A stretch of DNA of 64,000 nucleotides from Bacteroidota bacterium (GCA_021796215.1 JAJYOK010000013.1:24831-88830); one strand, 5' to 3'; shown: positions 1 through 9,385, counted from the stretch's first letter. Notes: a model not told the origin generated them from the letters alone. A program made the numbers and translations.

Positions 1-1716
1 TTTTTTCCTTTTTGTGTCGGACGGGTGTTCGGCTTCATGCTTTCCATCCATATTCTTCTGTTTTTCAGCAACATTTTTGCTTGCTGATTTTTCATCCTTT
101 ATAACCTGTCGTTCTTTTTTCTTTGCCGTCAAATAGTCGCTTATGTTGCCGAGATACGTTTTCACGCCCGATGCACTCACTTCGAGTACTTTATTCACGA
201 TCGTATCGAGAAAGGCGCGGTCGTGCGAAACAATGAGATACGTGCCGTCAAATTCTTTCAGCGCTTCCTGCAAAACGTTTTTCGAGCGCATGTCGAGATG
301 GTTTGTCGGCTCGTCCATAATAAGGAAATTTGCCGGTGCAAGTAACATCTTCGCAAGCGCAAGGCGGCTTTTTTCTCCGCCGGAAAGGACCTTCACTTTC
401 TTAAAAACATCGTCGCCGTGGAACAAAAAAGAACCGAGAATTGTCCGGAGCTGCGGGCGGATTTCCCCAACGGCAACTTCATCTACCGTTTGCAGAACTT
501 CTTTGTTCATATCCAGTTCTTCCGCCTGATGCTGAGCAAAGTACGATGCGATCACATTGTAACCGACAATCCGTTTGCCGGATTGACAAGGCTCTATGCC
601 CGCCGCAATTTTTGACAGTGTTGATTTTCCCGCTCCATTTACACCGACGATGGCAATGCGGTCTCCCCGCTCAATTTTGTAATTCAACTTTTCATACACC
701 ACATGGTCGCCAAATGCTTTGTGAATATTTTGCAGTTCCAGCACAACGCGTCCGCTTTGCGGCGCTTTGGGGAAATGAAAATGAATTTCCTCTTCTTCAT
801 CTTCCACTTCGATCAAGTCCATCTTTTCCAATTGCTTAATGCGGCTTTGCACCTGTCTCGCTTTTGTAGATTTATAGCGAAACCGTTCGATGAATGCCTG
901 TGTTTGTTTCATCTGTTGCTGCTGGTTGTGCATCGCGTTCATTGTAAGTTCTTTACGCACGGCGCGTTCTTTTTCATAGAAAGAATAGTTGCCGGCATAT
1001 GTTTCCATTTTTCCTAAGCTGAGAGCGAATGTTATTGTCGTCAGCGAATCGAGAAACGCACGGTCATGCGAGACAAGCACAATCGCTCCGTTATAACTGT
1101 GCAGATATTCTTCCAGCCATTGCAGTGATTCAATATCCAAATGATTCGTTGGCTCATCGAGCAGCAGCACCGACGGCTCGAGCAGCAAAAGTTTTGCAAG
1201 GGCAATGCGCATCTGCCAGCCGCCGCTGAATGCTGCCGTTGGGCGGTCAAAATCACGAACTTCAAATCCCAATCCCATCAACACCGTTTCGATTTTCGAT
1301 TTCAACCGGAAGGCGTCCGCATCTTCCTGTTTGTGCTGAAGCTCGCCAATGATCTCCAGCAATTCCGGATACTCGGTTGACGAGTGATCAATGTTGCTGA
1401 GTTTTTTGTATGCTTCATTTAATTCCTGTTCAATCATCAGCACATCTTCAAAAGCAGATTCCACTTCTCTATAGAGCGACTTGTCGGATTCCACAACAGT
1501 GTCCTGCGGTAAATAGCCGGCCGTCACAAAGTGCGCTTTGTTGACAGAGCCTTCCATCGGCGAAATGATACCGGCGATGATTTTCAGGAGCGTAGTTTTT
1601 CCTGCGCCGTTTGCCCCGACAAGTCCGATGCGGTCATGCGGATTGATGGTGAACGAGAGGTTTTCAAACAAATATCGTTCGCCGTAATTGAGAGAGATAT
1701 TATTAACTGCCAGCAT
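1..1716 (-). CDS. ABC-F family ATPase (translation-factor type), 3' end outside the window
   Basis: This is a soluble twin-ATPase protein without membrane segments. ABC-F proteins bind the ribosomal E site and act on stalled or antibiotic-bound ribosomes; that role is family knowledge. Seen here: the first nucleotide-binding domain has Walker A GANGAGKTT, signature FSGGW and Walker B LLLDEPTNHLD. A charged linker of about 80 residues follows, rich in Gln, Lys and Arg, in the position of the P-site tRNA interaction motif. The second domain has GVNGAGKST, LSGGEK and LIMDEPTNHLD. The last visible residues are a Lys/Glu-rich tail, so probably little of the C-terminus is missing. The start ATG at 1716 gives the usual MLAVNNISLNYG opening. 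About 572 codons are visible without a stop. The exact subfamily (Uup, YheS, YdiF) cannot be fixed from sequence reading alone. Confidence 0.93.
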   Translation of the reverse strand, partial: MLAVNNISLNYGERYLFENLSFTINPHDRIGLVGANGAGKTTLLKIIAGIISPMEGSVNKAHFVTAGYLPQDTVVESDKSLYREVESAFEDVLMIEQELNEAYKKLSNIDHSSTEYPELLEIIGELQHKQEDADAFRLKSKIETVLMGLGFEVRDFDRPTAAFSGGWQMRIALAKLLLLEPSVLLLDEPTNHLDIESLQWLEEYLHSYNGAIVLVSHDRAFLDSLTTITFALSLGKMETYAGNYSFYEKERAVRKELTMNAMHNQQQQMKQTQAFIERFRYKSTKARQVQSRIKQLEKMDLIEVEDEEEEIHFHFPKAPQSGRVVLELQNIHKAFGDHVVYEKLNYKIERGDRIAIVGVNGAGKSTLSKIAAGIEPCQSGKRIVGYNVIASYFAQHQAEELDMNKEVLQTVDEVAVGEIRPQLRTILGSFLFHGDDVFKKVKVLSGGEKSRLALAKMLLAPANFLIMDEPTNHLDMRSKNVLQEALKEFDGTYLIVSHDRAFLDTIVNKVLEVSASGVKTYLGNISDYLTAKKKERQVIKDEKSASKNVAEKQKNMDGKHEAEHPSDTKRKK

Positions 1717-1961
1717 GTATTTTTCGTTATTCCAATCGAAGAATGAATTTCATTTTTTTAGATGCCTGCTTTGTTTCAGAACCGGTAAAAAGCAGACTTA
1801 ATGACAATGAAAAATATACGAAAATGAGTCTGGAGAAAGAAGGGATTTGAATATTCTCTTTTTCTTGCTTTTTATCCAATTTTCGGGTAGGTTAAGGGTG
1901 GTTTATTGACTACACCCAATTAGTTCTTCCGAAAAACTTTTTACCACAAAGGAATTTTTCA

Positions 1962-3230
1962 ATGTGGGATGTTATTCATCAACGCACATCACTCATCCGT
2001 GAACCAAACGAAGTACGCATTCTTCGCCTCGTTCGTGACAGCGGACCAATTTCGCGGATTGAACTCGCAAGACTGACCGGGCTTAACAAATCTACCGTTA
2101 CCGACCTTGTTGTGAAGTTAATACAGACCGGATTCTTGGAAGAAACAGGAATCAAGCAAGCACACGAAAAAGTCGGACGGAAAAGAGTTCTTCTCAAATT
2201 TCTTCCGTTGGCTGGTCTCGTTGCCGGCATTGATATCGGAATGCTTCATGCAACGGTAGCAATTGCCGATCTTAATGCACGCATTCTTCAACAAGGAGCG
2301 TTTTCATATTCGCTTGATACTTCTGCAGAAGAAGTCATAGCTCAAGCTGCCGAAACAATTCGTTCATTACTCGCTGCCGCAGGCTTTCCTGCGTCGAAGC
2401 TTGTCGGCATAGGCATTGGCGTGCAGGGATTGGTTGATTACACCACAAATGCTTTGTTGTTTTGTTACAACAAACCGTCGTGGCATGGAAAGTCGCTCAG
2501 CGCACAGCTCGAAACACAATTCAACGTTCCGGTAATTGTGGAAAACGATGTGAAGACAATGGCGCTCGGCGAGTACTTGCTTGGAGCGGCAAAAGGAACG
2601 AAGAACTTTGTCCACTTATTTGTCGGCGACGGCATTGGCGCCGGCATCATCATTAATGGACATTTGTACCGCGGATTTACTTCGAGCGCGGGCGAGATTG
2701 GCTATACTGCATTGGATGTTCCTTCGTTCTACAAGGAAAAATTTCCTTTGACGTATAGAGGACAATCTATTTTCGGAGAAATTCTTACCAACGCAAATTT
2801 GGTAGAAAGCTATCTGAAAAATTCATCGTCCTCGAACGACTTAGAACCGACGGTATCGGCGATCGCACAAAAAGCGAAAAGCGGAGATACCATCGCTATG
2901 CAGGTCATAGATGAATTTACATCGCTGCTCAGCATTCTTTGCATCAACATTGTCAACACATTGAATCCGGAGATTATCATCATCGGTGGTCAGCTTATGC
3001 AATATTATCCTCACGCTGCCGATATACTTCGGGAAAAAATCCACAAAGACCTTTTGGCAATACCAGCAGAAGCCGTTCGCGTGACGACGGCAAAGCATGG
3101 AGAAAGCGGAATTGTGCTTGGTGCCGCCGGTTTGATTTTGTACGAATTGTTTGAGCCATTGCATACCGTTTCTTTACGGGTCCCGCATCGGCTTCACGGC
3201 GTTAAAACCAGCACGGTTGATATGGAATGA
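1962..3230 (+). CDS. ROK family transcriptional regulator
   Basis: 422 residues. Residues about 15-75 form a winged helix-turn-helix of the NagC/XylR type (EVRILRLVRDSGPISRIELA, then TGLNKSTVTDLV). The rest is a sugar-kinase-like ROK fold with the phosphate motif DGIGAGIIING and the GEIGY turn. Such proteins usually repress sugar catabolism genes and respond to a sugar or sugar phosphate. The Cys-rich zinc motif that normally follows GEIGH in ROK proteins is absent: the segment after GEIGYTALD has no CxCG. The active-site region reads ENDVKTMALGE rather than the END-N-A form of active kinases. It is therefore probably a sensor without kinase activity. It stands alone, divergent from the ABC-F gene, with a hydrolase 59 bp downstream on the same strand. 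The effector and target genes are unknown. Confidence 0.88.
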   Translation: MWDVIHQRTSLIREPNEVRILRLVRDSGPISRIELARLTGLNKSTVTDLVVKLIQTGFLEETGIKQAHEKVGRKRVLLKFLPLAGLVAGIDIGMLHATVAIADLNARILQQGAFSYSLDTSAEEVIAQAAETIRSLLAAAGFPASKLVGIGIGVQGLVDYTTNALLFCYNKPSWHGKSLSAQLETQFNVPVIVENDVKTMALGEYLLGAAKGTKNFVHLFVGDGIGAGIIINGHLYRGFTSSAGEIGYTALDVPSFYKEKFPLTYRGQSIFGEILTNANLVESYLKNSSSSNDLEPTVSAIAQKAKSGDTIAMQVIDEFTSLLSILCINIVNTLNPEIIIIGGQLMQYYPHAADILREKIHKDLLAIPAEAVRVTTAKHGESGIVLGAAGLILYELFEPLHTVSLRVPHRLHGVKTSTVDME

Positions 3231-3289
3231 TCAGATCCTTCGTTAAAGATTATTTCAATTCTTGAAAAGACAATTCAGAAGGAGCAGTC

Positions 3290-4702
3290 ATGAATAAGAT
3301 TCGTTTGATTTCCTTATGCGCCATCATTATGATCGCGATGGCTGTTCAGGCTTTTGCTTCCGAAACGAACATTGCCGGCATTTGGCAGGGAACACTGAAG
3401 GTTCAAACGATAGAACTGCGGATTGTTTTTCACGTAGCAGCCGATTCAAGCGGTGCGTTCAAAACCACCATGGACAGCCCTGATCAAGGAGCAAAAGGAA
3501 TCGTTGTCAACTCCACAAGTGTTAGCGGCGATAGCGTGGTCTTTGCCATTTACATGATCAACGGCACGTATGAAGGAACGCGGCAGCCGGGAGATTCGCT
3601 CATTGTTGGAACATGGAAGCAGGGAAGCGCATCGTTTCCGCTTGACCTTCGCCGCGTGAAAGAAATTCAGGAAGCGCGCCGTCCGCAGGAACCAAAACCT
3701 CCGTTTCCGTACGATGCTGAAGATGTTTCCTTCGAAAATAAAAATGCAGGTATTATACTTGCGGGAACATTCACGAAACCGAAAACGGGCGGACCATTCA
3801 CAACGGTGCTTCTCATTACAGGCTCCGGTCCGCAAAACCGTGACGAAGAACTGCTCGGACATAAACCGTTTCTCGTTCTTGCCGATTACCTCACGCGTCG
3901 GGGCATTGCAGTGCTTCGTGTTGATGATCGCGGAGTGGGAAAATCAACCGGCGTATTCGGAACCGCAACGACGGTGGATTTTGCAAGCGATGTTCGAGCA
4001 GGCATTGACTATCTGAAAACCCGAAATGACGTTGACGCGAAAAAGATTGGCCTGATCGGTCACAGTGAAGGCGGAATTATTGCGCCGATGGTTGCCGCCG
4101 ATTCAAAAGATGTCGCGTTCATTGTTTTGATGGCAGGAACATCGCTCACCGGAGAGAAAATTCTTTACATGCAGGATTCACTTATTTCTCTCGCAATGGG
4201 ACAACCGCTGAAAGAAGTTGAAAAGGATTTGTCAGAAAAGCGGACAATGTGTTCACTTCTGAAAGAAGAGAGCGATACAACGAAACTTAAAGAGGAATTA
4301 CATTCTCTTATAAGCGGGACTTTAACAGGCGATTCATCGTTGACTGATAAAACAAGAGAAACTGTCATTGCTGTTACCATCAAACAAGCGATGTCTCCGT
4401 GGTTTCGTTTTTTTCTGACATACGACCCAATGCCTGCTTTAGAAAAAGTGACGTGTCCGGTTCTTGCGTTGGACGGAAGCAAAGATTTGCAGGTTCCTGC
4501 TCAGGAAAATTTAGCGGGGATGGAAAAAGCATTTAAGAAAAGCGGAAACACGCGCGCTGTAACGAAACTGCTTCCCGGGCTTAACCATCTTTTTCAGAAA
4601 GCCGATACCGGCTCACCGACGGAGTATGCAAAGATTGAAGAAACGATCGATCCCGAGGCGTTAAAAACAATCGGCGATTGGATCGAAGAAGTGACGAAAT
4701 AA
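3290..4702 (+). CDS. Secreted alpha/beta hydrolase (serine esterase/aminopeptidase-like)
   Basis: 470 residues with a signal peptide (MNKIRLISLCAIIMIAMAVQ, cleavage near AFASE), so it is periplasmic or exported. Residues about 28-125 form a beta-rich, lipocalin-like domain often found in front of this hydrolase family in Bacteroidota. Residues about 150-470 are the alpha/beta hydrolase: oxyanion strand LLITGSGPQNRDE, nucleophile elbow GHSEGG, acid near LALDGSKDLQVP and catalytic His in GLNHLF. All three triad residues appear present. AAGGAG lies 6 bases before the ATG. The substrate cannot be predicted. It may be co-transcribed with the upstream ROK regulator. Confidence 0.85.
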   Translation: MNKIRLISLCAIIMIAMAVQAFASETNIAGIWQGTLKVQTIELRIVFHVAADSSGAFKTTMDSPDQGAKGIVVNSTSVSGDSVVFAIYMINGTYEGTRQPGDSLIVGTWKQGSASFPLDLRRVKEIQEARRPQEPKPPFPYDAEDVSFENKNAGIILAGTFTKPKTGGPFTTVLLITGSGPQNRDEELLGHKPFLVLADYLTRRGIAVLRVDDRGVGKSTGVFGTATTVDFASDVRAGIDYLKTRNDVDAKKIGLIGHSEGGIIAPMVAADSKDVAFIVLMAGTSLTGEKILYMQDSLISLAMGQPLKEVEKDLSEKRTMCSLLKEESDTTKLKEELHSLISGTLTGDSSLTDKTRETVIAVTIKQAMSPWFRFFLTYDPMPALEKVTCPVLALDGSKDLQVPAQENLAGMEKAFKKSGNTRAVTKLLPGLNHLFQKADTGSPTEYAKIEETIDPEALKTIGDWIEEVTK

Positions 4703-4706
4703 AATT

Positions 4707-5729
4707 TTACTTTCCGTACTGTTTCTTTACGGCGGGAATCAGATATTCTGCAAATGCGCGCGTGAAATCGTATTCCGGTTTCCACTTCCATTCTTTTCGG
4801 GCAAGCGAATCGTCAACATCGGCGGGCCAGCTCTCGACAATTTTTTGCCGCCGCGGATCAGGCTTGAATTGCACCTGCGCTTGCGGAAACGCTTTTTTGA
4901 TCACGTCGTAAAAATCTTTTGCAGAAACGCTGAACGCACCGATATTGTACACCACTTGCGTCAATTGTTTTGCAGGAACAGATTCAAGTTTCAACAGTGC
5001 ATTGATGGCATCGGGCATTGCCATAAAAGGAAGTGTCGCGTTTTCTGTGACGAAACAATCGTACGCTTTTTCCTGCGCCGCCATGTGCATCATCTCGGGA
5101 CCGTAATCGCTCGTACCGCCGGTCGGTAAAGTTACCGCACTGATCAATCCCGGGAAGCGGAGCGAGCGAAAATCCACATGCCCTGTTGCGGGCTGCGGAT
5201 CAATCTGCCTGTAATACCAATTGTAGTACCGCCCAAGCTGCTCACAGTAATATTTGTTCGTGCCGTACATTGTCCGCGGCACTAGCCATTCATCTTCTTT
5301 CACCTTGCCCGCCCGCATTTTCGTTTCAAGATCGGGCAAGCCGTACACCGCAATCGAGCTCGGAAAAAGAAATTTTACATTCTCTCCCGTCGCACGCGCC
5401 TGACGCGCCGCAAGTTCAAGAAGATTCAGCGTACCGTCCACATTCACGCGATGACCGAGCACCGGCTCGCGTTCTGCTTTCGTGGATAGAATTGCGGCAA
5501 GATGATAGATCGTTTCAAAATCATAAAACGCGGCAAGCCGGTCAATTAGTACTCTGTCAAGAATATCGCCGGCAATTGTTTCATGGCAGCGATGCCTGAG
5601 TTCTTCGCCTAGCGGATGAACATCAATGGCAACAATGCGGATTGCCGGATGCTGTTCTGTAAGGCGCGCAATAAGCCCGTGGCCAATTTCTCCGTTCGCT
5701 CCGGTGATGAGCACAGCTTTGGTAGACAT
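4707..5729 (-). CDS. SDR-type NAD-dependent L-threonine 3-dehydrogenase-like epimerase/dehydratase
   Basis: 340 residues of the extended short-chain dehydrogenase fold. The NAD-binding motif GANGEIG is at residues 10-16, the aspartate DVHP binds the cofactor ribose, and the catalytic Tyr/Lys pair lies in MYGTNKYYCEQLG. Several stretches match the SDR-type threonine dehydrogenases rather than sugar epimerases: RFPGLIS, GGTSDYGPEM and the late LPFMAMPDA. Known family members oxidise L-threonine to 2-amino-3-ketobutyrate in threonine breakdown. The exact activity here is inferred. AAAGGA lies 8 bases before the ATG. It lies downstream of the Ada-like gene on the same strand, but a 76-bp gap containing part of a palindromic repeat separates them. 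Confidence 0.75.
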   Translation of the reverse strand: MSTKAVLITGANGEIGHGLIARLTEQHPAIRIVAIDVHPLGEELRHRCHETIAGDILDRVLIDRLAAFYDFETIYHLAAILSTKAEREPVLGHRVNVDGTLNLLELAARQARATGENVKFLFPSSIAVYGLPDLETKMRAGKVKEDEWLVPRTMYGTNKYYCEQLGRYYNWYYRQIDPQPATGHVDFRSLRFPGLISAVTLPTGGTSDYGPEMMHMAAQEKAYDCFVTENATLPFMAMPDAINALLKLESVPAKQLTQVVYNIGAFSVSAKDFYDVIKKAFPQAQVQFKPDPRRQKIVESWPADVDDSLARKEWKWKPEYDFTRAFAEYLIPAVKKQYGK

Positions 5730-5789
5730 GCAGAATTCCTTTCAATTCATTTCAACGAAATAAATATACGGAATTTTTGAATAGGTTTT

Positions 5790-5822
5790 AGATGGTCTCC
5801 ACTTTTTAGGTGGAGGCCATCT
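5790..5822. repeat. Palindromic hairpin repeat, copy A
   Basis: Left arm AGATGGTCTCCAC (5790-5802), loop TTTTTAG, right arm GTGGAGGCCATCT (5810-5822); 12 of 13 positions pair. It overlaps the 3' end of the Ada-like gene and supplies its last codons and stop. On the transcribed strand it is followed by A residues, not T residues, so it is not a simple terminator. It closely resembles copies at 48432 and 50525. Confidence 0.75.
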
Positions 5823-6663
5823 CTGCCTGCAACCCGCCGTTATTTCTCACACCTTCCCACCCGATCATTGCTTGCTTACGGACTGAACCCCAGCGGTACT
5901 CGCCAATCTTTCCTACCTTTTTGATCACGCGGTGGCACGGAATGAGATATGCTACCGGATTGTGTGCCAGTGCGGAACCTACCGCACGGGATGCACGGGG
6001 CATGCCAATTGCTTCCGCAATGCAGTTGTACGATGTTAGATGTCCTTCCGGAATTTTCAAAAGCGCTTCCCACACTTTGATCTGGAACGGAGTTCCCTGA
6101 ACGAGCAGCGTCATCTTCAGTTTCTTGTTCCTGTGAAAGACCGCCTTGGCAGCAGAACGCAATGCTTCTGGCGCATGAATGATTTTTGCGTTATGCCATT
6201 CTTCATGCAGTTCACGGACAGCAGATCGTTCATTATCTATGAAGTCGAGCTTGCAGATCTTTTCTCCGGCACAAGCGAGAAGAAATTTTCCAAATGGACT
6301 GTCAAAGATTCCGTATGTAATCTGCAACGCCGCGCCCCGCTTTTTAAATGTTCCCGGCGACACGCCTTCAATTGAAATGAAAAGATCGTGCAGGCGGCTT
6401 GTGCCGGAAAGCCCGGATTCAAATGCCGCTTCTTCCGTTGTGGAATTGCACCGCAGCATTTCTTTGGCGTGCGTGATGGTGATGTACTGGAGAAATTTCT
6501 TCGGGCTGACGCCTGCCCATCGCATGAACAGCCGCTGAAAATGGTACGGGCTTAGATGCAGTTCACGCGCCACATCGGCAAGCTCAGGCTGCGTTTCATA
6601 ATGCGAAGAGATGAATTCCAGCGCGTTTGCAATTGTCAGGTAGTGAAACGATTTTTCGTTCAT
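5806..6663 (-). CDS. Ada-like AraC regulator / O6-methylguanine-DNA methyltransferase
   Basis: 285 residues. Residues about 10-105 are an AraC-type double helix-turn-helix (ELADVARELHLSPYHFQRLF). Residues about 115-275 are the alkyltransferase domain with acceptor motif PCHRV and the GxxxASRAVGSA helix. It transfers methyl groups from O6-methylguanine to its own cysteine. The N-terminal zinc/Cys domain that senses phosphotriester damage in E. coli Ada is absent, so it probably cannot self-activate in the classical way. I chose the ATG at 6663 because GAGAAGGA lies in front of it; an upstream in-frame start at 6744 would add 27 residues without homology. The last residues (AEMAST) are encoded by the palindromic repeat at 5790-5822. 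Confidence 0.9.
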   Translation of the reverse strand: MNEKSFHYLTIANALEFISSHYETQPELADVARELHLSPYHFQRLFMRWAGVSPKKFLQYITITHAKEMLRCNSTTEEAAFESGLSGTSRLHDLFISIEGVSPGTFKKRGAALQITYGIFDSPFGKFLLACAGEKICKLDFIDNERSAVRELHEEWHNAKIIHAPEALRSAAKAVFHRNKKLKMTLLVQGTPFQIKVWEALLKIPEGHLTSYNCIAEAIGMPRASRAVGSALAHNPVAYLIPCHRVIKKVGKIGEYRWGSVRKQAMIGWEGVRNNGGLQAEMAST

Positions 6664-6933
6664 AGCATTTCCTTCTCTCAAATTGTTGTAGTCAAAATAC
6701 AGCCGCGCAATTTCATTATCAATCCGATTCTTGCGCATTATCATGAGTAAAACGCGAACATTAATTTTTCTTCTTTACCTTGCATCCAGCTTTCAATTGC
6801 CGTACCTTGATTGACAGAACGAAGCGATCCTCCAGAAAAATTCCCACGTTGCTTCCGCCAAAAGGTGAAATACGGCGGGATTTCAATCCGCTTGAAATTC
6901 ACCGTTCATCAACGCATCACAGAAAGGCATTGT

Positions 6934-7989
6934 ATGTCAGCCCCAACGGGGTTTTCAACCGAACATTCTCCGGCGGTAAAAACCATTTCGCCGCCGTCTC
7001 GTCAACCGTGGCGTGAACTTACAGCGGCGTACCAGTCGTCCGACCTTCGCCGCAGTGTGTGGCAGGTAGCAAATTCGTTCATTCCGTATTTTGTTTTATG
7101 GTACGCAATGTACCGCAGTCTTGAAATTTCTTATTTTCTTACGCTCGCATTGGCAATTCCAACAGCAGGATTTCTCGTCCGTATCTTTATTATTTTTCAC
7201 GACTGTGGGCACGGATCGTTTTTCAAATCGCAAAGAGCAAATACCATTGTCGGCATTATCGGCGGCTTTCTTGCATTCGTTCCATATCATCAATGGCGGC
7301 ACGACCATGCATTGCACCACGCAACCGGCAGCGATCTGGATCAGCGCGGCATCGGCGATGTGTGGATGCTGACGGTGGAAGAATATCTCGCTCTCTCCCG
7401 CTGGAACCGCATCAAGTACCGTTTTTACAGAAACCCGTTCGTGATGTTCGGCATCGGTCCGCTGTTCATGTTTTTCATTTCGCACAGAACAGTCTCGCCA
7501 TCGTCGGGAAAAAAAGAGCGGCGCGGCGTATACTGGACGAATGCCGCATTGGCGGTGCTTGTTGCCGCGATGAGCTTCCTTATCGGATTCTGGAGTTATG
7601 TTGCTGTGATGCTGCCGGTACTTTCGCTTGCCGGAACGTTCGGCGTATGGCTTTTTTATGTACAGCATCAATTTGAAGATTCGTACTGGGTGCGGCACAA
7701 GGAATGGAGTTTTGAATCGGCGGCGCTGGAAGGAAGTTCGTTTTACAAGCTTCCGAAAATTTTACAATGGTTCAGCGGCAACATCGGATTCCATCACATT
7801 CATCATCTCAGCCCGCGCATTCCGAATTATTTTCTGAACAAATGCCAGAACGAAACGCCGCTCTTTCAGGAAGTGAAAGCGATCACGCTTCTGCACAGCT
7901 TCAAAGCGCTCACGTATCGTTTGTGGGATGAAAAGCGGCGCGTGCTGGTGGGGTTCCGCTACATCAAAAAAATGGGACAAACGACATAG
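6934..7989 (+). CDS. Acyl-lipid fatty acid desaturase
   Basis: 351 residues, integral membrane. The three histidine boxes of membrane desaturases are present: HDCGH (89-93), HDHALHH (123-129) and HHIHH near residue 290. Together they hold the di-iron centre. Hydrophobic segments lie around residues 45-85, 100-120 and 190-245. The GDVWMLTVEEY stretch after the second box is shared with Bacillus-type and plant omega-6-like acyl-lipid desaturases. It introduces a double bond into membrane phospholipid acyl chains to keep fluidity; the position of the bond is not predictable here. The start at 6934 is preceded by AGAAAGG; an upstream in-frame ATG at 6811 adds 41 residues that look non-coding. Electron donors are not encoded nearby. 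Confidence 0.88.
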   Translation: MSAPTGFSTEHSPAVKTISPPSRQPWRELTAAYQSSDLRRSVWQVANSFIPYFVLWYAMYRSLEISYFLTLALAIPTAGFLVRIFIIFHDCGHGSFFKSQRANTIVGIIGGFLAFVPYHQWRHDHALHHATGSDLDQRGIGDVWMLTVEEYLALSRWNRIKYRFYRNPFVMFGIGPLFMFFISHRTVSPSSGKKERRGVYWTNAALAVLVAAMSFLIGFWSYVAVMLPVLSLAGTFGVWLFYVQHQFEDSYWVRHKEWSFESAALEGSSFYKLPKILQWFSGNIGFHHIHHLSPRIPNYFLNKCQNETPLFQEVKAITLLHSFKALTYRLWDEKRRVLVGFRYIKKMGQTT

Positions 7990-8005
7990 CGGCTGCAGAT
8001 GGTTG

Positions 8006-8221
8006 TTACATCGCGTGCTGCGGGTGAAGAAAATTATATTTCATTTCTTCGGCAAAATCTATTGCCTGCTGTCGGTCTTGAAAATGGAACGCCGCCGTTC
8101 TTCTTCTGAATCCCATCACTTTCTTTGAGCATTCCAGCCGCCAGACTGTCGGATCAGAATCGCGGTGAATAATTTCGAGGCGCATGTTGGGATGCTGTGC
8201 AATAACCGTTCTTTCTGTCAT
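8006..8221 (-). CDS. Small conserved-looking protein of unknown function
   Basis: 71 residues, no signal peptide, mixed alpha/beta composition with a basic centre (KKVMGFRRR) and an acidic C-terminal helix (DRQQAIDFAEEM). I do not recognise a family. GAAAGGA sits 7-8 bases before the ATG at 8221, which supports a real gene. It is convergent with the desaturase (16 bp between the stops) and divergent from the 8346 gene, so it forms its own unit. Confidence 0.6.
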   Translation of the reverse strand: MTERTVIAQHPNMRLEIIHRDSDPTVWRLECSKKVMGFRRRTAAFHFQDRQQAIDFAEEMKYNFLHPQHAM

Positions 8222-8345
8222 AAGACATTCCTTTCAGCATCACAACGCAGGGTGCAGGCGGTGCGTTCCGTGGGAAAAAGCTCAAAAGAATTATTCAATC
8301 CGGGACTATGGAAGTTCAGATGAAGAATCGGTACATTCCTGCACC

Positions 8346-8999
8346 ATGCTCGAACAGGATTACTTCATGAGAATGATCAGCCAGCTTACGGCTGTGCTGA
8401 CTGAAGTTTTCTTCCACAAAAAGGCACAGCAGTTGGAAGAAGCACGCGGCGGCATTCGCACCGGCGTGAAGTCGCTGCTCGGCTTCGATCTTGATCTCCT
8501 GCATTCGTTTTCTGATACACAAATTCTTGGATTGCTCAATTCGAGCGGGGAACTTGATGCTGCCAAATGTTATGCAGCGGCAATGCTGTTAAAAGAAGAA
8601 GCAGCTATTGATGCGCTGGAAAATAAAAAAGCCGAGAGTGTCAACACTGCAGCGAAAGCGCTGAGCATGATGCTTGAACTTTTCCTTTCCGATGTTGCGC
8701 CGCTTCCTTCAACGCTCGGTCCGGAAACAGACGCGGTGATCGAAACACTTTCGCCGTACGAGCTTCCGTTCCATATCGAAGAAAAGGTTTTTCGTTATTA
8801 TGAATTGACCCGGCAATACGGCAAAGCAGAAGATATCCTGTTCGAACTTGTTGAGCGTTCTCACGAGTTTGCATCACATGGATTGAAATTCTATGAGCGT
8901 GTGCTGAGAAGATCTGATGAGGAACTGATGGCAGGTAATTTACCGCGTAACGAAGCCGAAGAGGGAGCCGCAGAGTTACGGAGAATAGCTGTTGTGTAA
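8346..8999 (+). CDS. Helical protein resembling DUF6483
   Basis: 217 residues, soluble and almost entirely alpha-helical. The N-terminus MLEQDYFMRMISQL is the characteristic opening of DUF6483 proteins, whose function is unknown; this match is from memory. Helical pairs in residues 60-200 (for example YYELTRQYGKAEDILFEL) look like tetratricopeptide-type packing. An upstream in-frame ATG (8184) would add 54 residues of low-complexity, unlikely sequence overlapping the opposite gene, so I chose 8346 although no strong ribosome binding site precedes it. The small gene at 9053 follows after 53 bp and may be co-transcribed. Confidence 0.7.
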   Translation: MLEQDYFMRMISQLTAVLTEVFFHKKAQQLEEARGGIRTGVKSLLGFDLDLLHSFSDTQILGLLNSSGELDAAKCYAAAMLLKEEAAIDALENKKAESVNTAAKALSMMLELFLSDVAPLPSTLGPETDAVIETLSPYELPFHIEEKVFRYYELTRQYGKAEDILFELVERSHEFASHGLKFYERVLRRSDEELMAGNLPRNEAEEGAAELRRIAVV

Positions 9000-9052
9000 A
9001 GGGAACACTTTTTCCCCGTTCAGTTGTTGATGAAATCGAAAGGAATGTTGTA

Positions 9053-9385
9053 ATGATTCAGGATACGGTGAAAAAAATCAAACACAAGATCAGCGCGAGC
9101 CGCTCAATCAAAGAAGCAAGCAAAAGCGATTTACTGGCGCTGGTCTCAACGCTCGAACATGAAGTGAGTGAGCTTGCAAAAACGCACAGCGAACATGCCG
9201 AAAGCATTACCGGTTTTACCGAGATTTCGGCACACGAAGCAACCCGCAACGTGCGGAATCAACGTCTGCTCGCGGTCGCGCTGGACGGATTGCGCTCGTC
9301 GGTGCAAGGGTTTGAGAACTCACACCCCAAGCTCGTTGAAAATGTAAATGCAATTTGTTTGATGCTTTCGAACAGCGGAATTTGA
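9053..9385 (+). CDS. Small helical (coiled-coil) protein of unknown function
   Basis: 110 residues. The sequence is dominated by amphipathic helix (LLALVSTLEHEVSELAKTHS) with heptad-like spacing, and no membrane segment or cysteine pair. GAAAGGA lies 9 bases before the ATG. It may bind a partner through the coiled coil. I recognise no family. Confidence 0.6.
   Translation: MIQDTVKKIKHKISASRSIKEASKSDLLALVSTLEHEVSELAKTHSEHAESITGFTEISAHEATRNVRNQRLLAVALDGLRSSVQGFENSHPKLVENVNAICLMLSNSGI

Noticed and set aside
441..1380. Several open frames on the plus strand over the ABC-F gene
   Set aside because: The minus frame encodes both ATPase domains without interruption, so these are antisense artefacts.
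5790..5822. Hairpin A as an intrinsic terminator of the Ada-like gene
   Set aside because: On the transcribed strand it is followed by A residues rather than a T tract, and it overlaps coding sequence.
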